From NCBI RefSeq assembly GCF_003966895.1, contig NZ_AP018449.1, positions 999,424-1,063,423 of the forward strand: DNA of 64,000 nucleotides, written 5' to 3'. This stretch comes from Methylomusa anaerophila (GTDB lineage Bacteria; Bacillota; Negativicutes; Sporomusales; Sporomusaceae). This document shows, piece after piece, positions 9,240-17,326 of this stretch. A program made the position numbers and the translations under genes. The notes beneath the pieces are model-generated. The model did no database searches, was not told the DNA's origin, and saw only the letters and a list, made by a program, of their open reading frames with translations. Position 1 is the stretch's first letter; every line of letters starts with the position of its first letter.

Positions 9240-9737
9240 ATGAGTGGTTTAACGTCTTTACCTCAAAGTGCTAATAGTGCGCTAGGGAATGTAAAAGGAA
9301 ATTCTCGAATTCTGGAAGCCGAAATACGGGCGGATGCAAGTCGCGGGGTGGTAATTCAAAGAAAATTGGATAACTTGGAAAAACTAAAACAACAAGAAGA
9401 AACGGCAATGAATTATTTAACAGATGCAGTAAATAAAGATGCGGAAAATACGAAGAATTTCCTGGATTCTGCAAAGGAAACAATGGACAAAATTGATGAG
9501 GAAGTTAAAAAGGGAGAAGAAAAAACAGCTGAAAATACGGGTACTGAAACCCAAACTAACGCCGCATCTCAAAACGATCAAGACAGTGATGAAAACAGCA
9601 GTGCGGCCAGCGTAGCTGGAAATATTGTTGACGTTGTTATTCCCTCAACAGTAATACAGAGCAACTTGTCTGCCATTAAGACTAACGACACGCCCCTAAA
9701 TACTACTGAAACCGGTCAGATCAAAATATCAGTTTAA
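9240..9737 (+). CDS. Hypothetical coiled-coil protein (orphan)
   Basis: I do not recognise this 165-residue protein. It starts MSGLTSLPQSANSALGNVKG; residues about 30-100 are strongly helical and charged (RKLDNLEKLKQQEETAM, AKETMDKIDEEVKKGEEK), followed by a Thr/Asn/Gln/Ser-rich low-complexity stretch and a more ordered tail ending GQIKISV. There is no signal peptide or membrane segment. The ATG at 9240 is chosen over the GTG at 9228 because that GTG overlaps the GGGAG ribosome site. It is the only plus-strand gene in the first 14 kb and is markedly AT-rich, which hints at acquisition or a specialised (for example sporulation-time) role; this is inference. Confidence 0.7.
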   Translation: MSGLTSLPQSANSALGNVKGNSRILEAEIRADASRGVVIQRKLDNLEKLKQQEETAMNYLTDAVNKDAENTKNFLDSAKETMDKIDEEVKKGEEKTAENTGTETQTNAASQNDQDSDENSSAASVAGNIVDVVIPSTVIQSNLSAIKTNDTPLNTTETGQIKISV

Positions 9738-9861
9738 AATAATACTTATCGGTTATAATAATCCGAATTTTACAAAATTATTTTTTTATTGTATTCTTAG
9801 TCAATTAAAAATCCTTTTTTGTATATTTAAATTTTATATTATGAATATCTGAATATAAAAT

Positions 9862-9938
9862 AAGACTTGGCTTATGCCAAGTCTTTCAGAGCGTAAACAA
9901 AACCCGCTTTCAAGCCGTAAGGCAAGGAAGCGGGTCTT
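9862..9938 (-). terminator. Two consecutive hairpins, terminator of the LCP gene (possibly bidirectional)
   Basis: A perfect 10-bp stem AAGACTTGGC/GCCAAGTCTT at 9862-9885 and a second stem ACCCGCTT/AAGCGGGT at 9902-9935. Read on the minus strand both are followed by T-rich tracts, as expected for termination of the gene ending at 9972; the first may also stop the orphan plus-strand gene. Confidence 0.7.
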
Positions 9939-9971
9939 GTCTACCCTAAACGTATAGATGACTGGGAAATT

Positions 9972-11411
9972 TTACTGCCCTAAATAGTCTTTGCCGATAA
10001 TGACTGTAAGCTGATTGGCTTTATCCGGCTCTTTGTTCACCTGCAGCACATAACGGAAAGGCAAGCCGGTAAGTTTTCCTGTAACTGCACTGTCATCGCT
10101 ATTGGCGATAACAACGGTATTCTTATTTGTCGAACTCATACCAACAACGCTTGCCACTTCAAACCCCCGGCTGCGAAGCGTACCGGCAACTTTATTGCCG
10201 GCATCAGGGGAGCCGCTGGCGTTAACTACACTGACCTTCAACTTGCCGACCGGTTGTTCGGGAGTACTTGGTTTGTCAGTTGGTTTAGGTTTGTCCGGAG
10301 TATTGGGAGCGGATACCGCCTGTTTATCCGGTTCTTTGCCTGTATCTTTATCGCTCTTTTTATCAGGCTGGGTATTGCCGGCTGTAGGATTCTTCTTTAG
10401 TTTGACCGGAGCTTCAACAACTTTCATTTCCTGGGGTATGGATTTTTCATACAAACCGGCCAGAGACCGGGCATCAGCCAGCAGCTTGCTGTCAATCGGC
10501 ATACCTTCTATACTGGCCACATATTTTCGCAGTTCGACCACATCCGGCAGCCAGTAGCTTACATCCTTGATGTAGGCCGGTTTGCCGGGAACCATTTCGG
10601 TCTCAAGTCCCGCTTTGGCCGCATTATTTACCAGCTTAGCCAGGCCCAGCATTTCGCTGGTAGTCAGGTCCGATTTGACGGCGTTACTGACTTCCCGGAT
10701 AATGGCCGGCAGTCTGGGCAAGATAAACGGACTGGCGGCTTCTTTTAACATAGCCTTCATAAATTTTTGCTGGCGTTCAATGCGACCGATATCACCGTCA
10801 CCGTCACGATAACGTACATACTGAATGGCTGTACGCCCATCCATTTTTTGAACCCCGGGTTTAAGGTCGATCACCAGCTTGTCATAAGGGTCTTGATAAT
10901 ACATTCGTTTTTCCACATCCATGGTTATGCCGCCGATGGCATCAACAATTTTATAAAAGCCGGCAAAATTTATCGTGACGTAATAATCGATCGGAATTCC
11001 CAGTAAATCCTCGACGGCGCGCTGCGACAGCTTGACACCGCCCTCAGCGTAGGCATGGTTTATTTTATCCCAGCCGTATCCGGGTATGCGGACTCTGGTA
11101 TCCCGCGGCACAGAAAGAAGTGATACCTGTTTGGTTGAAGTATCGACTGTCACCACGAACATGGTGTCGGACCTGCCCGCATCATTACTCCGTTCGTCAA
11201 CCCCCAAAACCAGGATATTTACTTTTTGGGGCGAAATGGAAGTGTTTACTCCGGCATGCCGGGTTTTCTCAAATGTTCCGCCACTGAACCAATAGTAGGA
11301 TGCGCCGGCGACTGATATAAAAAGCAGCAAACACATAAACCCCGACAAAAATCGGTTTTTATGTCTACTACTACGCTGTGCGGCTAACCGCTTTTCGAGG
11401 CGTGATTCCAT
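9972..11411 (-). CDS. LytR-CpsA-Psr (LCP) family protein with C-terminal LytR_C domain
   Basis: Membrane-anchored phosphotransferase family that attaches glycopolymers to the cell wall. A single N-terminal membrane segment (GFMCLLLFISVAGASYYWF) is followed by the LCP domain (NILVLGVDERSNDAGRSDTM, LLSVPRDTRVRIPGYG, KINHAYAEGG, AIQYVRYRDGDGDIGRIERQ) with its conserved arginines and aspartates. A Lys/Pro/Thr-rich linker of about 60 residues leads to a LytR_C domain (KLKVSVVNASGSPDAGNKVA). The ATG at 11411 fits AAGGGTGG; a GTG nine bases upstream is possible. In a diderm Firmicute the acceptor polymer is unclear. Confidence 0.9.
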   Translation of the reverse strand: MESRLEKRLAAQRSSRHKNRFLSGFMCLLLFISVAGASYYWFSGGTFEKTRHAGVNTSISPQKVNILVLGVDERSNDAGRSDTMFVVTVDTSTKQVSLLSVPRDTRVRIPGYGWDKINHAYAEGGVKLSQRAVEDLLGIPIDYYVTINFAGFYKIVDAIGGITMDVEKRMYYQDPYDKLVIDLKPGVQKMDGRTAIQYVRYRDGDGDIGRIERQQKFMKAMLKEAASPFILPRLPAIIREVSNAVKSDLTTSEMLGLAKLVNNAAKAGLETEMVPGKPAYIKDVSYWLPDVVELRKYVASIEGMPIDSKLLADARSLAGLYEKSIPQEMKVVEAPVKLKKNPTAGNTQPDKKSDKDTGKEPDKQAVSAPNTPDKPKPTDKPSTPEQPVGKLKVSVVNASGSPDAGNKVAGTLRSRGFEVASVVGMSSTNKNTVVIANSDDSAVTGKLTGLPFRYVLQVNKEPDKANQLTVIIGKDYLGQ

Positions 11412-11446
11412 ATGAACCACCCTTTCCGCTTTAGATATAATAAATC

Positions 11447-11473
11447 AAGCCCCCCTATTTGCATGGGGGGCTT
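11447..11473 (-). terminator. Intrinsic terminator after the CopZ-like gene
   Basis: G/C-rich stem AAGCCCCCC/GGGGGGCTT followed on the minus strand by an A/T-rich tract, lying between the CopZ-like gene and the LCP gene start. Confidence 0.75.
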
Positions 11474-11526
11474 GCGTTAAGTATAACAAAAAGTGGATTG
11501 CAGCGTCAAGACTTTTCTTTCTAAGG

Positions 11527-11736
11527 CTACGGCAGCGGCGTATAGCCCTCTTCTTCAATTGCGGCCTTGATCTTAGTCAGCGAAGTCCGGTTAGAATCAA
11601 ACTCGGCGGTAAGCGTTTTGGCTGCTAAGTCCACTTCAGCCTGGGTAACTCCCGGCAATGCGCGCACCGCTTTTTCCACTGCGTTTTTGCAGTGACCGCA
11701 GCTCATTCCTTCTACAGGAATTACTATTTTTTCCAT
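11527..11736 (-). CDS. CopZ-like heavy-metal-associated domain protein
   Basis: A 69-residue stand-alone HMA domain, beginning MEKIVIPVEGMSCGHCKNAV with the metal-binding CxxC in GMSCGHC and the ferredoxin-like beta-alpha-beta-beta-alpha-beta pattern. Members are cytoplasmic copper chaperones. GGAGGAGTCAAC places the start at 11736, which falls 18 nt before the stop of the upstream gene is cleared, so the two genes are closely coupled. No copper ATPase or CsoR is in view, so metal specificity is inference. Confidence 0.88.
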   Translation of the reverse strand: MEKIVIPVEGMSCGHCKNAVEKAVRALPGVTQAEVDLAAKTLTAEFDSNRTSLTKIKAAIEEEGYTPLP

Positions 11737-11753
11737 GTTGACTCCTCCACTCC

Positions 11754-12053
11754 TCAAATTTTCGCCATAACTGATTGAATCTTGCCGTCCATAGTCAATT
11801 CCTTATCCCGGCGGTCATCAATCCGGATAGTTGTTGATACCCTTTGCGCACCGGCGCCAAACGGCGCTTCATGCATGCGGCGGATTATTGCCAAAACCTT
11901 GTCCAAATCTCCCTCAATGATGGTAGACATTGGCGTCAGCTGGTATTTAATGTCTTTTTCCCCTGCCAAAATCTTGTGGCAACTGGCCACATATTGACTG
12001 ATACTTGGCGATCCGGTACCGAGGGGTACAATGGTAACTTCTATGACAGCCAT
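11754..12053 (-). CDS. MTH1187/YqgV-type thiamine-binding-fold protein (DUF77)
   Basis: A 99-residue protein, [22 protein letters not shown], with the motifs [14 protein letters not shown] and [24 protein letters not shown] characteristic of the DUF77 family, whose structural relatives (YkoF) bind thiamine. GAAGGAGGATTC before the ATG at 12053 sets the start. It is coupled to the CopZ-like gene downstream. The physiological role of this family is not settled. Confidence 0.85.
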   Translation of the reverse strand: MAVIEVTIVPLGTGSPSISQYVASCHKILAGEKDIKYQLTPMSTIIEGDLDKVLAIIRRMHEAPFGAGAQRVSTTIRIDDRRDKELTMDGKIQSVMAKI

Positions 12054-12115
12054 ATAGAATCCTCCTTCCACTTTTGCTATTATAACCAGTATTCTTTTTC
12101 AAAAGAAAAAAACCT

Positions 12116-12152
12116 GCCGCTGTTGACGCCGATATGAGGCGCCAACAGCGGC
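12116..12152 (-). terminator. Intrinsic terminator of the GH18 gene
   Basis: Stem GCCGCTGTTG/CAACAGCGGC with an inner GCC/GGC, followed on the minus strand by a long T-tract (GGTTTTTTTCTTTTG). It lies just downstream of the GH18 gene. Confidence 0.85.
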
Positions 12153-12175
12153 ATAATTTAATTATGTCACATAAA

Positions 12176-12215
12176 GCAGTAAGCAGTTCGCGGCATTTGT
12201 AAAGCTAAGCACTTA
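12176..12215. repeat. Fragment of the dispersed repeat (one end only)
   Basis: AAGCAGTTCGCGGCA followed by TAAAGCTAAGCA is nearly the same as the right end and flank of copy 3 at 55446-55480. No second terminus is nearby, so this is a solo end or decayed copy. Confidence 0.6.
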
Positions 12216-12236
12216 TATATTGCCGCATTACGCCCT

Positions 12237-13310
12237 CTATTGCTGTTTAGGAAATTTTTGGTCAATCAGCTTCCAGATTTCCGGTTGTTCCTGACCTAAA
12301 CGCCAGACGGCAATACCGGCGGGATTATATTTGGCGATGACATCAAGTTTGACCGACGTGCTTTTGTCATTCTCAAACCACACCTCATGGTCGTCATATT
12401 TGAAATGAGGCGATTGGGACTGGTCATCCCACATTATTTTGGCGCCTTTCTTGTCGGCAAGCACAATGGCGTCAGCATATTTAATTGTTTCGCCCTTTTT
12501 ATCCACCCAGTCGTAGCCGTAACCGCCGATCCCGACAATAACCTTATGCGGTCCGCCGCATTTGTCGATGGCATACTGAATATTTTTTTCGTACCAGTCA
12601 ATTGGCGCAATTGGGCCGGCTTCGGAAGTTTCCCAATGGTGGTCATAGGTCATAATTTGGAGAAAATCCGCATTCTGGGCTAACTGGGGATAATCATAAG
12701 CGCCTGACACGTCCTCAGCCACATCAACTTGCGGGAAAACGGAGATTATCAGCGTCTTATTGGCGGCTTTCATCTTAGGATACAGTTCGGCCATGAAGGC
12801 CGTTAAATTGTCTTTATGTTTAGGCGGCAACAGTTCAAAGTCGATATTGATACCTTCGTATTGCTTTTCTTTAGCCAGTTTGACAATATTGTCCGTGACC
12901 TTGGTGCGAATGGCGGGGTCGCCCAGAATGGAATCAGTGGAACCGGTTTTATTTGTTACCAAAGGAAACAATTTTAGCCCGAGCTGACGTGCGGTATCCA
13001 ACACGAGCTGGCTATCCCTGGCTTCCAATTCCCCATCTTGTTTTGCTCTGTACCAAAAGGGGCCGACTGCCGTCATGCTTTTGGCAAAAGTCTTCATGCT
13101 CGGGAATGATCCGGTCTTATCCGGCGTACCAGGCCATGGGTTTTCATAGTAGCCAATAACCATTCGCGGCGGCATGGCAAACTTTCCCGGGGCTCCGGGT
13201 TTAGGAGCAGGTTTGGTGGTACAACCGCCGGCTAAAGCCGCAAACGCAAATACCAAAAGCATAATTAAAGCCAATACTTTGTAACGAACAGTGAGACGCA
13301 AGGCTGTCAC
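12237..13310 (-). CDS. Glycoside hydrolase family 18 lipoprotein (YaaH/SleL-like)
   Basis: Secreted lipoprotein: hydrophobic signal VLALIMLLVFAFAALAGGC with lipobox LAGGC near residue 30, then a GH18 TIM barrel. The catalytic strand reads GINIDFELL, retaining the glutamate; SVFPQVDV, FLQIMTYDHHW and VIVGIGGYGYDW are other barrel strands, and the C terminus has the typical AGIAVWRLGQE. There are no LysM repeats. Related enzymes cleave N-acetylglucosaminyl linkages in peptidoglycan or cortex. The start is GTG at 13310 or TTG at 13301; the ribosome site AAAGG suits the latter better. Confidence 0.88.
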   Translation of the reverse strand: MTALRLTVRYKVLALIMLLVFAFAALAGGCTTKPAPKPGAPGKFAMPPRMVIGYYENPWPGTPDKTGSFPSMKTFAKSMTAVGPFWYRAKQDGELEARDSQLVLDTARQLGLKLFPLVTNKTGSTDSILGDPAIRTKVTDNIVKLAKEKQYEGINIDFELLPPKHKDNLTAFMAELYPKMKAANKTLIISVFPQVDVAEDVSGAYDYPQLAQNADFLQIMTYDHHWETSEAGPIAPIDWYEKNIQYAIDKCGGPHKVIVGIGGYGYDWVDKKGETIKYADAIVLADKKGAKIMWDDQSQSPHFKYDDHEVWFENDKSTSVKLDVIAKYNPAGIAVWRLGQEQPEIWKLIDQKFPKQQ

Positions 13311-13402
13311 CCTTTCTAATCTTTTTTTGCATGTTCACATCATAGTATAGTTATGATGTCATTTTTAATGCGACATATATAGTATTGGCGAAATGACAAT
13401 TC

Positions 13403-14224
13403 TTATGCTTTTTTGCTCTGCGGCACCTCTGGGGCTGCTATCCATTGCAAACAGTCCGAATCAATCTCATTTGCCCATTCATCAGGTATTTTCCGGTTGC
13501 ATACAACTATATCAATATCCTCAAAAGTAGCAAAGCTAAACAAATGACGAACATTCATCTTCGATGCGTCGGCGACTAATATGCGCAGATCAGATTTTTC
13601 CAGCAGCAGCTTGGACAACTGAATGTGTTCCTCCCTAAATGTACTAATATTTTGCGGGGAGAAACCGGCACAGGATAAGAATGTTTTATTGACAGATAGT
13701 TTCGCCAGCATATCTTCGGCAAAAAAGCCGCTGGTCGCCATGGATGCGGCGTTAGTCTCGCCGCCGACGACTATAACCCTGCCGTCGAAGCTTCCTTCCT
13801 TCCGGCATTGAAGCAGTCCCAAGGCAATAGGCAAAGAATTCGTTACCACCACCAGGTTCTTCTTTACCAACAGGTGCTGTATCATTTGCTCGGTCGTACT
13901 TCCACCCAGCAGGGCGATGGTATCGTTGTCTTCGATAATATGCGCAGCCGTTAAGGCGATCATGCGTTTGCCCTCCAGATTATGCATCATCCGTTCATTA
14001 TATAAAAGTTCCAAACGGGTGTTTTTCACCTTGATTGCGCCGCCATAAATTTTTTTCAGCTGATTGTTGGCCGCCAAATAGTCAAGATCGCGGCGAATGG
14101 TTTCCATTGCCACGCCGAATTCCTGCGCTAAGGCTTTCACATAAACCCGGTCTTTGAAATTCAACTCCTCCAGTATTTTCTTCCTTCGTTGTTCCATAGA
14201 ATCAAAAATCATATTCTCACTCAT
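13403..14224 (-). CDS. DeoR-family transcriptional regulator
   Basis: N-terminal winged HTH (RRKKILEELNFKDRVYVKAL, ETIRRDLDYL) and a C-terminal DeoR sensor domain of the phosphosugar-isomerase fold (ALLGGSTTEQMI, LVVVTNSLPIA, VIVVGGETNAAS, LVADASKMN). It is 273 residues. It is divergent from the phosphonate-type transporter operon and the intervening region carries phased repeats likely to be its operators. DeoR members usually respond to a phosphorylated metabolite of the pathway they repress, which would fit an operon for uptake and breakdown of a phosphorylated or phosphonate substrate. Confidence 0.9.
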   Translation of the reverse strand: MSENMIFDSMEQRRKKILEELNFKDRVYVKALAQEFGVAMETIRRDLDYLAANNQLKKIYGGAIKVKNTRLELLYNERMMHNLEGKRMIALTAAHIIEDNDTIALLGGSTTEQMIQHLLVKKNLVVVTNSLPIALGLLQCRKEGSFDGRVIVVGGETNAASMATSGFFAEDMLAKLSVNKTFLSCAGFSPQNISTFREEHIQLSKLLLEKSDLRILVADASKMNVRHLFSFATFEDIDIVVCNRKIPDEWANEIDSDCLQWIAAPEVPQSKKA

Positions 14225-14302
14225 ATCCTCACCTACGTTAGTTATATAGTTATAATTAATTCTCCGTCATAAGCCAAAATCCTACAATTGCATGTTGTTT
14301 TT

Positions 14303-14353
14303 TTGTGGTTTTCAGATTTATTTGTGGTTTTAATATGGTTTTAATGTGGTTTT
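14303..14353. promoter_or_regulatory. Four phased TGTGGTTTT repeats, probable operator array
   Basis: (T/A)(T/A)(G/A)TGGTTTT occurs at 14303-14312, 14322-14331, 14333-14342 and 14344-14353; the last three are exactly 11 bp apart and the first is 19 bp away. Same-face spacing in a divergent promoter region next to a DeoR gene points to operator sites for that regulator. Confidence 0.65.
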
Positions 14354-14373
14354 AACATCACCTTAATACTATC

Positions 14374-14402
14374 TTAACATTGCATCTGGTAAAATTTATT
14401 AT
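14374..14402 (+). promoter_or_regulatory. Candidate promoter of the phosphonate-type operon
   Basis: TTAACA at 14374-14379 and TATTAT at 14397-14402 are separated by 17 bp, immediately downstream of the TGTGGTTTT array and 38 bp before the first ATG. TATAAT at 14400-14405 is an alternative -10 with a longer spacer. Confidence 0.5.
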
Positions 14403-14439
14403 AATGGGGGCATAGAAGATAGAAGATAGCGGAGGGGGC

Positions 14440-15207
14440 ATGTTGATGATCCGGATGCATTCGGTAAACAAATCCTTTGGCCGGGAGTTGGTATTAAAGT
14501 CGGTTTCCTGTCACATAGAGCGGTATACCCCAACAGTTTTGCTCGGTCCCAGCGGCGCAGGCAAATCAACTTTGCTTAGATGTATTAACGGTTTGGTAGA
14601 TATCGACAGCGGCCAGATTATAGTAGACAATATCCCATTGCCGCGACATCCCAAAAAGCTTCGTAAATTTAGGAAATCCATCGGCATGATTTTTCAGCAA
14701 TTTAACCTTATAAAAAATATATCCGTCCTGGAAAATGTACTGTGCGGACGTCTGGCCTATACTCCTGTGCTTTCGTCCCTGCTGACTAAATTTACCAATC
14801 CCGATTATGAAATAGCCTGCTATTATCTTGCTAAGGTAGGACTATACGATAAGCGATACCAAAAAGCGGGACAATTAAGCGGCGGGCAACAGCAGCGAAT
14901 CGCCATTGCCAGAGCTTTGGTCCAACAGCCGAAAATATTACTGGCAGACGAGCCGGTAGCCAGTTTGGACCCCAAAACCGCCACCGCCATCCTCGACTTG
15001 CTGACAAAAATCCATGAGGAAGAAAAAATTACCCTGGTCTTAACTTTACACGCTGTCGACCTGGCGATTAAATATGCCCGGAAAATTATCGGCATCAACC
15101 GGGGACAAATTATTGCCCAGTACGATACCGATAAAGTTAACGCCGCGGAAATATATTCCGTTTACGATAACTGTGATAACTCTGATAGCTATCCGGAGTG
15201 CGGCTAA
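14440..15207 (+). CDS. phnC: Phosphonate-type ABC transporter ATP-binding protein
   Basis: ATPase of a PhnCDE-type importer. Walker A GPSGAGKS (about 36-43), Q-loop MIFQQFNL, signature LSGGQQQRIAIARAL (about 146), Walker B ILLADEP (about 166) and the H-loop TLHAVDLA are all intact. The long insertion between Q-loop and signature (VLENVLCGRLAYTP) is typical of PhnC. GGAGGGGG precedes the ATG. The permease gene begins 4 bp after the stop. Confidence 0.93.
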   Translation: MLMIRMHSVNKSFGRELVLKSVSCHIERYTPTVLLGPSGAGKSTLLRCINGLVDIDSGQIIVDNIPLPRHPKKLRKFRKSIGMIFQQFNLIKNISVLENVLCGRLAYTPVLSSLLTKFTNPDYEIACYYLAKVGLYDKRYQKAGQLSGGQQQRIAIARALVQQPKILLADEPVASLDPKTATAILDLLTKIHEEEKITLVLTLHAVDLAIKYARKIIGINRGQIIAQYDTDKVNAAEIYSVYDNCDNSDSYPECG

Positions 15208-15211
15208 TTCT

Positions 15212-16039
15212 ATGAGAGATGACAGTCATGATCCGCCCGCAGCGACCCGCCCGCCAACATATGACATCAAAACAATCAAAAAAGAACTGTCACCGAATTT
15301 TCCCTGGTATTTTATCGGCTTAGCCGTTGTCATTCTCTTGTGCTTTCAACAGGTTGGTTTTTCCTTGACCGAGTTAATAAGAGGCTTGCCGGACATGGCT
15401 GGTTTTATTGTCCATGCCTTGCCGCCGGATTTTACGCGTTTAGACCAATTTCTCCTCTCGATTTTGCAGACCGTCGAAATCTCCGTTGCCGGCACCTTTC
15501 TGGCCATACTGCTGGCGATACCGGTTGGCATTGGCGCATCGTCCAACTTCTCGCCTCATCCGGTTATCTATTGGGCTTGCCGGACGCTGCTCAATTTTAC
15601 CCGTTCGGTATCGGAAATGATTGTTGCTTTGATCTTTGTAACAGCAGTAGGTCTGGGACCTTTTTCCGGCGTAATGGCGCTGGCGATACACTCAGCGGGA
15701 ATGCTGGGAAAATTTTATGCCGAAGCAATCGAAAATGTCGGTACGGGAGAAATCGAGGCCATAAAGGCAACCGGCGCCACCACCGGGCAAGTATTGCGTT
15801 TTGCGGTATGGCCTCAGGTTTTGCCTGAACTCACCACCGTCATTTTGTACCGGTGGGAGGTTAATATCCGGTCGGCGACGGTACTGGGAATGGTGGGCGC
15901 CGGGGGAATTGGCTTTGACCTTATTACTTCCATAAGATTATTTCAGTACCAGGAAACTTCGGCAATCATTTTTTTAACTTTGCTGACGGTAGCCATTATC
16001 GATCAAATTAATAGTCGAATCCGGGCAAAAATCATTTAA
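15212..16039 (+). CDS. phnE: Phosphonate-type ABC transporter permease
   Basis: Inner-membrane subunit of the PhnCDE-type importer, 275 residues, with about six hydrophobic segments and the binding-protein-dependent permease loop (TGATTGQVLRFAVWPQVLP, the EAA-like motif, then VGAGGIGFDLITS). The frame is open far upstream inside phnC, but the ATG at 15212 right after the phnC stop, giving MRDDSHDPPA, is the sensible start; its ribosome site is weak, consistent with coupling to phnC. Confidence 0.92.
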   Translation: MRDDSHDPPAATRPPTYDIKTIKKELSPNFPWYFIGLAVVILLCFQQVGFSLTELIRGLPDMAGFIVHALPPDFTRLDQFLLSILQTVEISVAGTFLAILLAIPVGIGASSNFSPHPVIYWACRTLLNFTRSVSEMIVALIFVTAVGLGPFSGVMALAIHSAGMLGKFYAEAIENVGTGEIEAIKATGATTGQVLRFAVWPQVLPELTTVILYRWEVNIRSATVLGMVGAGGIGFDLITSIRLFQYQETSAIIFLTLLTVAIIDQINSRIRAKII

Positions 16040-16054
16040 GGAGGTGACTGCCGG

Positions 16055-17239
16055 ATGAATAAACGGCTGAGCCGGATGGATAGCAATATCGGCGCGGAAT
16101 TTCGCAGTCAACTGGAATATTATAAGCGAACCGGCAAACAGATAATCGCTTTGAATTTGGGCGAACCGGATTTTCAGACGCCGGAACATATCTGCCAGGC
16201 AGCTATCGGCGCAATTGAAAACGGGTTTACCAAATATACCCCCATTGAGGGTATCTACGAGTTAAGGGAAGCCATCTGCACGAAGTTGCGCGAGGAAAAC
16301 CATATGGAATATACCCCGGATGACATCATTGTCTGCACCGGCGCCAAGCAAGCTCTCGCCAACGCCTTATGCGCCATTTGCAATGAAGCGGATGAAGTTT
16401 TGATACCCACCCCCTGCTGGGGAAGTTATCCGGAAATGGTAAAGCTGGTCCAGGCAACCCCTGTCTTCGTTGATACCCTGGAAAACGGCAGCTCCGTCTT
16501 AACTCTTGATAAAATTGAACGGCGGATCACCCCGAAAACAAAAGCTATTTTGCTCACCAATCCCCACAATCCTACCGGCACGGTATATAGTAAAGAACTG
16601 CTGCAGGCTATCGGCAACCTGGCCAATGAGGGCGATTTTTATATCGTAGCCGACGAAATATATGAATACTTAACTTATGAAGGAGACTTTGTCTCTGTTG
16701 CCGCCCTTGGCAATGCTGTCAAAGCCAGGACCGTCACCGTCAACGGCTTGTCCAAGTCCTTTGCCATGACCGGCTGGCGGGTGGGTTATGCGGCCGGACC
16801 AAAGCCGGTTATCGACATTATGCGGTTAATCCAAAGCTACACTACCTCAAATGCGAACTCCATCAGCCAAAAGGCTGCCGTCGCCGCCTTGTCAGGCCCG
16901 CGCGAACCAATCCAAACCATGGTTGAGGAATTTGACCGGCGCCGGCGGTTTATCGTCGAGCGCTTAAAGGGAATCAAGGGCCTTTCCTATATCTCGCCCC
17001 AGGGAGCCTTTTACATTATGGTTAATGTCGCCGGCTATTTCGGCAAATCCTACAAAGATTATTTTATTGGCGACTCCACTGATTTTGTGATGTATATCCT
17101 TCATGAAACCAGTGTTTTATTAACTCCGGGAGTAGTCTTTCAGGCACCGGCTTACGTGCGCATTGCCTATGCAAATTCAATGACGAATCTGGAAACAGCC
17201 ATGGACAGGTTGGAAACTGCTTTGTATTTGCTTAAGTAA
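16055..17239 (+). CDS. PLP-dependent class I/II aminotransferase (AspB-like)
   Basis: Fold-type I aminotransferase, 394 residues: LNLGEPDFQTP near the N terminus, LTNPHNPTGTVYS, cofactor aspartate in IVADEIYEYL (D200) and Schiff-base lysine in GLSKSFAMTGWRVGY (K234). AAGGAGGTG precedes the ATG and the gap to phnE is 15 bp. Its place between permease and binding-protein genes shows it belongs to the pathway for the imported compound, so it probably transaminates that compound or a derivative rather than serving general aspartate metabolism. Substrate cannot be read from sequence. Confidence 0.92.
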   Translation: MNKRLSRMDSNIGAEFRSQLEYYKRTGKQIIALNLGEPDFQTPEHICQAAIGAIENGFTKYTPIEGIYELREAICTKLREENHMEYTPDDIIVCTGAKQALANALCAICNEADEVLIPTPCWGSYPEMVKLVQATPVFVDTLENGSSVLTLDKIERRITPKTKAILLTNPHNPTGTVYSKELLQAIGNLANEGDFYIVADEIYEYLTYEGDFVSVAALGNAVKARTVTVNGLSKSFAMTGWRVGYAAGPKPVIDIMRLIQSYTTSNANSISQKAAVAALSGPREPIQTMVEEFDRRRRFIVERLKGIKGLSYISPQGAFYIMVNVAGYFGKSYKDYFIGDSTDFVMYILHETSVLLTPGVVFQAPAYVRIAYANSMTNLETAMDRLETALYLLK

Positions 17240-17326
17240 CAATAATTATTCCCATATTCCATCCCAATCTTAACCCTGATCAGTTATTCAACTGATATAG
17301 AACAACATAACAAGGAGGGAAAACTC

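Noticed and set aside
15074..15211. Extended N terminus of the PhnE-like permease
   Set aside because: The open frame runs through the end of phnC; the ATG directly after the phnC stop is a normal start.
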